DNA from: Diphasiastrum complanatum
Lineage: Eukaryota; Streptophyta; Lycopodiopsida; Lycopodiales; Lycopodiaceae
Assembly (NCBI GenBank): GCA_029204225.1
Contig: CM055113.1
Location: 3,363,194-3,427,193 of the forward strand
Reading direction: 5' to 3'
DNA length: 64,000 bases
In this document: positions 59,688 through 64,000 of the stretch, piece by piece
Position numbering within the stretch: the stretch's first letter is position 1
How the letters are laid out: the number at the start of each line of letters is the position of its first letter
Position numbers and translations under genes: made by a program
Notes under the pieces: generated by a model
Seen by the model: only the letters and a program-made list of their open reading frames with translations
What the model was told of the DNA's origin: nothing
The model's database searches: none

Positions 59688-62204
59688 TTCATTTTCTCTT
59701 TCATAGTATGACCATTTGGTTGAGGTTTCAGTGGTGGAGAGACAGTTGGTATGTCCTAGAGGATCTCGTCATCAATTTGAAAGATAGTCTCCTCCTCACA
59801 GAGATCCCATGGATAGTGTGGGCATTTGGGACAGTAGAATTTTGTCTCAGGTTTTTCAGTTGCAACCTTGGCAACGAATTCCACTTTGGAAGCATGTTGT
59901 GGATAGGTCTTTGGGGGAAGTGCTTCCATATAGTTGAGGATCTGAATATCAGAAATGTCCATATCTTTTGGGCAATTCTGAATTCGTAAGACGTTCTCGT
60001 CATCAATGAATAAATCGTCTGATTCATTAGTAGGTAGCCATGCAACATTTAGCAACTCATCATGGTGTGAAAGGATATCAATAAAATTGATATTGATGAT
60101 GGGTGTATCTAAATCAGGTAATTAGTCGTGATCGATCGGGTGTGGAGAGGTACAATTAACCTGATGCTGAGCACAATAATCGGCATTCACACAATCAATG
60201 GTAGCTAGATTGTGACTCAAGTTTATAATATCAGTAGATTTAACATAATGACCTTTTTTGTGGCTGGACTAGTATGGCTCAAATACTGAGTTGGTGGTTG
60301 AGGATCCCTCGTCTTGGATGCGTGCAGGTTTGAGTTTACACCTTGAGTCAATGGTGACAGAACTGTCACGATTTTCAAAAGTGACTCGGCCTTTGCTCCA
60401 ATCATGAATGACTCGTGCATTGGTGAGCCACGGACGACCAAGTAGAAATTCATAAGAATAGGCATTATTGGAAATATCAAGTACTACAAGACCAACAGAA
60501 AACTTGAGACCTCCTAGTTTAATCAGCAAGTGCGGAAGGAAACCGGTAGGTTGGACCACACTTTGATCAGCCATCCGAAGCTGACAAGTAGGTTTGGCTA
60601 GCTTGTCTCTCAGATTCCATTCCATCATGAGGGATGTGCAAATGATATTAACCCCATCGAGTACTGCTAAAACTTCACAGGATTGATGATGGGTAGCTGG
60701 GATTTTGATGTTGCCTCGTTCGCTGAGTGGATTGGTTAGATGTAAGGGCATTTCAGGCAACTCATCAATAGTGGTGGTCGTATTGGATTGGATCTGTTGT
60801 TTCCACTGGCCAGCATGCTTCTAGAGTACATGGAAGAGAAGAGTGACATTGGCTTATAGTAAATCTCTCCAAACTTCGGTACCTCCAAGGGTTTTGCTTT
60901 TAAAGAGCTTGTGAGGTACTTTATGGGAAGAGGAAGATCGTTGGTTGGCATTGCAAATTTGATGGCGATACTCATGATGCAGCCGAATTTTTTCAAATGG
61001 GTGAGATTAAACTATCGGGGTTGAATCATCACTTGGAGGAACAGCCTGCAGTTGAGTTTTACTAGGTGCAAGTGTAGGGGCTTGGCGTTGGGTTTGTGCC
61101 CGAGTCAAGACCCAAGAAGGATGTGTTTCGATTGGTAAGGTTTCTACTTGCACTGAACAGACAGGAGTGGCTGGCTTAGATCGGGATGGGCAGTCTTTCA
61201 CGTGATGTTGAATACCGCAGTTTTTTCAAGCTGGAGGAAAGCGGAGTTTATCTGGGTAGTGAATACTAGGATGTTTACCTGCAAAGATAAAACATCCTCA
61301 TATTGTGGGTAGTTGATGTGCGGCAAAGACAGCTTGGTTTGGATTGTAAGCTTGGGCATTGGGATCCACCGGTTGAGCATTAGAATCATAGGTATAATAA
61401 ACAACCATTTTAGTAGAGTATTGCGATTGAGTATTGTCTTCCACATAGTAGGTGGCCGGATCTATGGTATTCGGATCAAGATAATGGACAACATTTTGTA
61501 GGGCAGGTTGGTTAACAACAAACTGTTGACGTGGGAATGGGTATTGATTTGGTGTAGGTGGTCGTGGTTGGTAAACCCCTGGTCGTGGCACAGATTGTTG
61601 TGGCTGGTAAGGGCGGTAAGCTCGATAGATGGTGGGCCTGGTGGCTGCTGGGAAATGATTTCGCAGTTGAGGGCATTCATTAGAGTTGTGATGTTGTGAG
61701 CAGATTGGAAACAGACATTTTTCCTTGCTGGAAAGGATTTCTCAACAATCTGTTTCATGGCGGTTTGGAAATCGGCAGTGAGTTTATCGATATGAGATTG
61801 TTGAGCTTTTTGCCAGATTTCCATTTGATGTAGAAGTTCAGAAGACTGAGTAATATTATCAGACTTTGGGTGATTAGGACGGTCCGAATTCTTAGATTTC
61901 TTTTAACGATGGTCAAAGTCATCGTCGGAACCTTCGTCTGCTTCACGGATAGCATCGGTCATCACATCTTTAAGTTGATCATAAAGGTCAACTGGTTTGA
62001 GTTCACGATGGATGTTTTTAGGCAATCCAACTAAAAATAGTTTTATGGCCATTCGTTCAGTGATATTTTCATCAACACATTCTACTTTGAGATGTTTAAA
62101 ACGCTCAATGTAGTTTCGAACAGACTCTACGCGGCGCATCTTGATATGAGTAATTTGAATGAACGGGCTCTGAGTTGGTTTGAAACGCTTGATGAATACA
62201 ATTT
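59688..62204 (-). pseudogene. Ty3/gypsy gag and protease (5' part of nested element)
   Basis: On the minus strand gag begins abruptly at 62204 (FIKRFKPTQSPFIQITHIKM). It continues RRVESVRNYIERFKHLKVEC, ITERMAIKLFLVGLPKNIHR, then, past stops and frameshifts, a Pro/Gln-rich stretch (QFVVNQPALQNVVHYLDP). A zinc knuckle of CGIQHHVKDC type lies near 61215-61180. The protease at 60760-60269 shows VLAVLDGVNI where the active-site LD(S/T)G..VNI is expected, then LLGRPWLTNARVIHDW. The linker to RT (60055-59756) reads KFYCPKCPHYPWDLCEEETI and ends at a TAG. Sequence then continues across the copia insertion into RT at 53156. The N-terminal gag and 5' LTR are missing because of the junction at 62204. 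Confidence 0.85.
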
Positions 62205-62489
62205 GGTGAACATTCTATCTAGTTTATGTCTGAAAGCTGAGAAGAAATGAACAAGATCAATATAATGCATGTACTGGAGTGAACCTATGGAGAAAACAAG
62301 TTTACTAAGTATATCTCTGAATCTAACATAATGTTCATAAAATACGTCCGAATTTTGTTGTGCAGTCTTGAAAACATGTAGATATGGCCTGAATAGGCTG
62401 TGGAAGTAGTCTAGATTTTCAGTAATCCCAAATTCAGTAAAAAATGAACTCAAGCCTGAATCTCGTGAGGATCTTGAGGAAGAGGCCAT
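62205..62489 (-). pseudogene. gene 2, unrecognised (copy Y), 5' end with intact start
   Basis: From ATG 62489 the minus strand reads MASSSRSSRDSGLSSFFTEF, GITENLDYFHSLFRPYLHVF, DVFYEHYVRFRDILSKLVFS, YMHYIDLVHFFSAFRHKLDR, MFTKL, then stops matching copy X at 62205, where gypsy gag takes over. This copy keeps the start codon that copy X has lost (ATT at 35530). The family is unknown. Confidence 0.6.
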
Positions 62490-62700
62490 GGAAATAAGGT
62501 AGATATCGCACTTGTGTGCGAGAGATAACTGAAACAAAACTAACTCTCAAGAACGTGCACAAGAGGGATATGTACGGCAGGTAGATACCGAATATCTCAC
62601 TTGTGCGCAAGTAATTATCGTTGCAAACAAACGGACAACAATGCGCGCACACAATAGTGATATGCCGTGAATTTCGAGAACGACTAAGGTAAAAAATTAA
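62490..62700. promoter_or_regulatory. gene 2 upstream region with GCGCACAAGTGCGATAT motif array (copy Y)
   Basis: Four copies of motif 1 in both orientations lie at about 62503, 62555, 62592 and 62645. The order, spacing and flanking words (cctgccgtacatatccctcttgtgcac) match 35340-35525 of copy X. The ACACGTGT cluster of copy X is not present beyond 62720, where Ulp1-like sequence begins. Confidence 0.6.
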
Positions 62701-62793
62701 TCGGGTTTTCACATGTGTGGTCAACGGTCAAAGAACACATGTCTACTTTCAATTGGACTATAGGCACAAAGAAATTTCAATCTTATTTTGCAG

Positions 62794-63410
62794 TGACCAC
62801 TGGAGTTTAAACCTCATCTCTATTAAGAGATCTGTTTATAATAGTATTAAAGGTTTTTGTGTCAAGATGAATTCAACGAGCAATACGCATAAGGATGTAG
62901 ATATATACCTTTCATATTTAAGTAAATATATTCCTACAGATGTTTCCCATTTCGTGGACTGGCAGATTGTCTGTCTTAACAGCATTTTGTAATCAGTATT
63001 CTAATGTATTTATTTCATTCTAATTCATTCTGTTTCATAATTAATTTCTTGTGTGCTGATTTTTTTTGCAGTCACCCCAACAAAAGAAATTCATTCAGCT
63101 GTGGGTGGTACACATTATACAATGCCAAGTTATTTTTTGAGTGGTTCAACCTTCAGGAAGATGTTGATATTTTTAAGGTAATAAATTCTGTTAATTCTTA
63201 TTTTTGGAATCATGATTAGTTTTCTATTTTGTTGATCTTTTTAGCCATTACTAATACATGAATGTTCTATCTTGCAATTTACACTTCCTGAGTAGACATC
63301 AAGCTAGGTGTATAGATTTAGACCAGAAATTATCCTGAGTATACTGGCTAGGGCAAGGCTTTAGCCTCCCGTTATTGATGATGGTGCAAAGAATGATGTA
63401 GTTATACTAA
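62794..63410 (+). pseudogene. Ulp1-like (C48) cysteine protease, last three exons (copy Y)
   Basis: Exon 1 of this copy (from 62794 after TTTTGCAG) reads DHWSLNLISIKRSVYNSIKG and DVDIYLSYLSKYIPTDVSHF. Exon 63072-63177 (after TTTTGCAG) gives NSFSCGWYTLYNAKLFFEWF with the catalytic Cys and intact Trp. The next acceptor is mutated (TTGCAA in place of TTGCAG at 63283-63288), and the last exon holds stops (FTLPE-stop-TSS). The exon continues as PPVIDDGAKNDVVILN, sequence missing from copy X. It is oriented opposite to its flanks compared with copy X. Confidence 0.75.
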
Positions 63411-63692
63411 ATTAAGATTAGAACAAATACAGATAGCATAGAACAAAAATGCATGTATAGAATTCATAGATAAATATACATTGATATATCAAATGTTGTT
63501 CCATTTTATGAGTTTGGGAGCACAAAATACATGTACTGATGCCCAACTTGGGCTTTCATTTATTGAATGAAAGAGTGTATACACAAATTTTTACTAAAGT
63601 TTATTTGAAACTATTGTTCTCCTACAATGGTGATTGTTGTGGGTAGATCTTTGCAGCACGTTATCAACTCCTGTCTTTTTCTCATCTATGAC
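63411..63692. other. intergenic between convergent Ulp1-like and gene A copies
   Basis: AT-rich gap with no gene. It corresponds in layout to 26392-26789. Confidence 0.45.
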
Positions 63693-64000
63693 ATGACAAA
63701 TATTAGTGAATGTGCAATTGTAAATGATGACATTTTCAATTATTTTGTTCTATTTTGAAATGGCAATAAACATAAAGTACTTACGAGTCTTCCATTGATG
63801 ATAAATCTGAAATATGTTGGTAGATTGTTTGTAATAGCATGAGCTCTGTTCTGATAAAAGCAAGCTTCCAATGCTCTTCCACCTCAACCATAGTCAAATA
63901 TATTTCATTGTAGATAATGCTTATCTCCATTCGGTTTGTGTGACCATTTAGTTCAAAGTCTTGATCCAACGGTAGCCATGTACCTTCAATTTTCTTGTAT
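63693..64000 (-). pseudogene. gene A, copy C (3' part)
   Basis: The minus strand reads LPLDQDFELNGHTNRMEISI, YLTMVEVEEHWKLAFIRTEL, MLLQTIYQHISDLSSMEDS. It is the reverse-oriented counterpart of 32690-32985 including the flanking non-coding sequence to 63693. It keeps the reading frame that copy B lost by a 1-bp deletion. The rest lies outside the window. Confidence 0.6.

Overview
The window is nuclear DNA of a land plant with a large, repeat-rich genome. It is AT-rich, has spliceosomal introns with GTAAGT donors and TTGCAG-type acceptors, carries Ty1/copia and Ty3/gypsy retrotransposons with plant tRNA-type primer sites, long (GA)n/(CT)n microsatellites and small foldback elements. Nothing identifies the species. 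No rRNA, tRNA, CRISPR array or organellar gene was seen. Almost every gene here is broken, duplicated or interrupted by mobile DNA.

Layout. 1-1494: 3' end of a copia element (RNase H, PPT, 945-bp LTR). 1500-2530: antisense degraded copia fragment. 3244-3340: copia gag remnant. 5850-6720: unrecognised broken reading frame. 7170-12684: 3' half of a Ty3/gypsy element with integrase, then a separate ORF3 after pol, then PPT and LTR. 12765-13740: GT/GA repeat complex. 16900-23445: antisense gypsy gag, RT and protease fragments with candidate LTRs.

25388-37110 and 62205-64000 hold the most unusual content. Broken copies of four gene types recur next to one another in changing order and orientation. 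They are a CENH3-like histone H3 fold fused to a long C-terminal region, a Ulp1-type (C48) cysteine protease, an unrecognised multi-exon gene (here gene A, copies A, B and C), and a second unrecognised gene (gene 2). In the best copy (31858-37110) the histone fusion and gene 2 diverge from an ~850-bp interval packed with a repeated motif, GCGCACAAGTGCGATAT, and with ACACGTGT boxes. The same motif precedes gene 2 at the other end of the window. This may be a mobile element or a rearranged local gene cluster; the sequence alone does not decide.

37440-39270 is a broken leucine-rich-repeat gene cut by a MITE. 39800-44340 is mostly featureless apart from microsatellites. 44366-44860 has a cluster of palindromes around TGGATAATCCA. 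45085-46200 is a chimera of copia and gypsy integrase. 46634-48687 is a 547-bp inverted repeat. 48566-62204 is an antisense Ty3/gypsy element (gag, protease, RT, RNase H, integrase, ORF3) split by a young nested copia element at 53162-59682, which has 653/654-bp LTRs and a GTTTT target duplication. That copia element has lost most of RT and all of RNase H and carries instead a long in-frame stretch of unknown origin.

Two ideas deserve testing first: the CENH3-like fusion travelling with a Ulp1-like protease, and a conserved third ORF downstream of integrase shared by two diverged gypsy elements.
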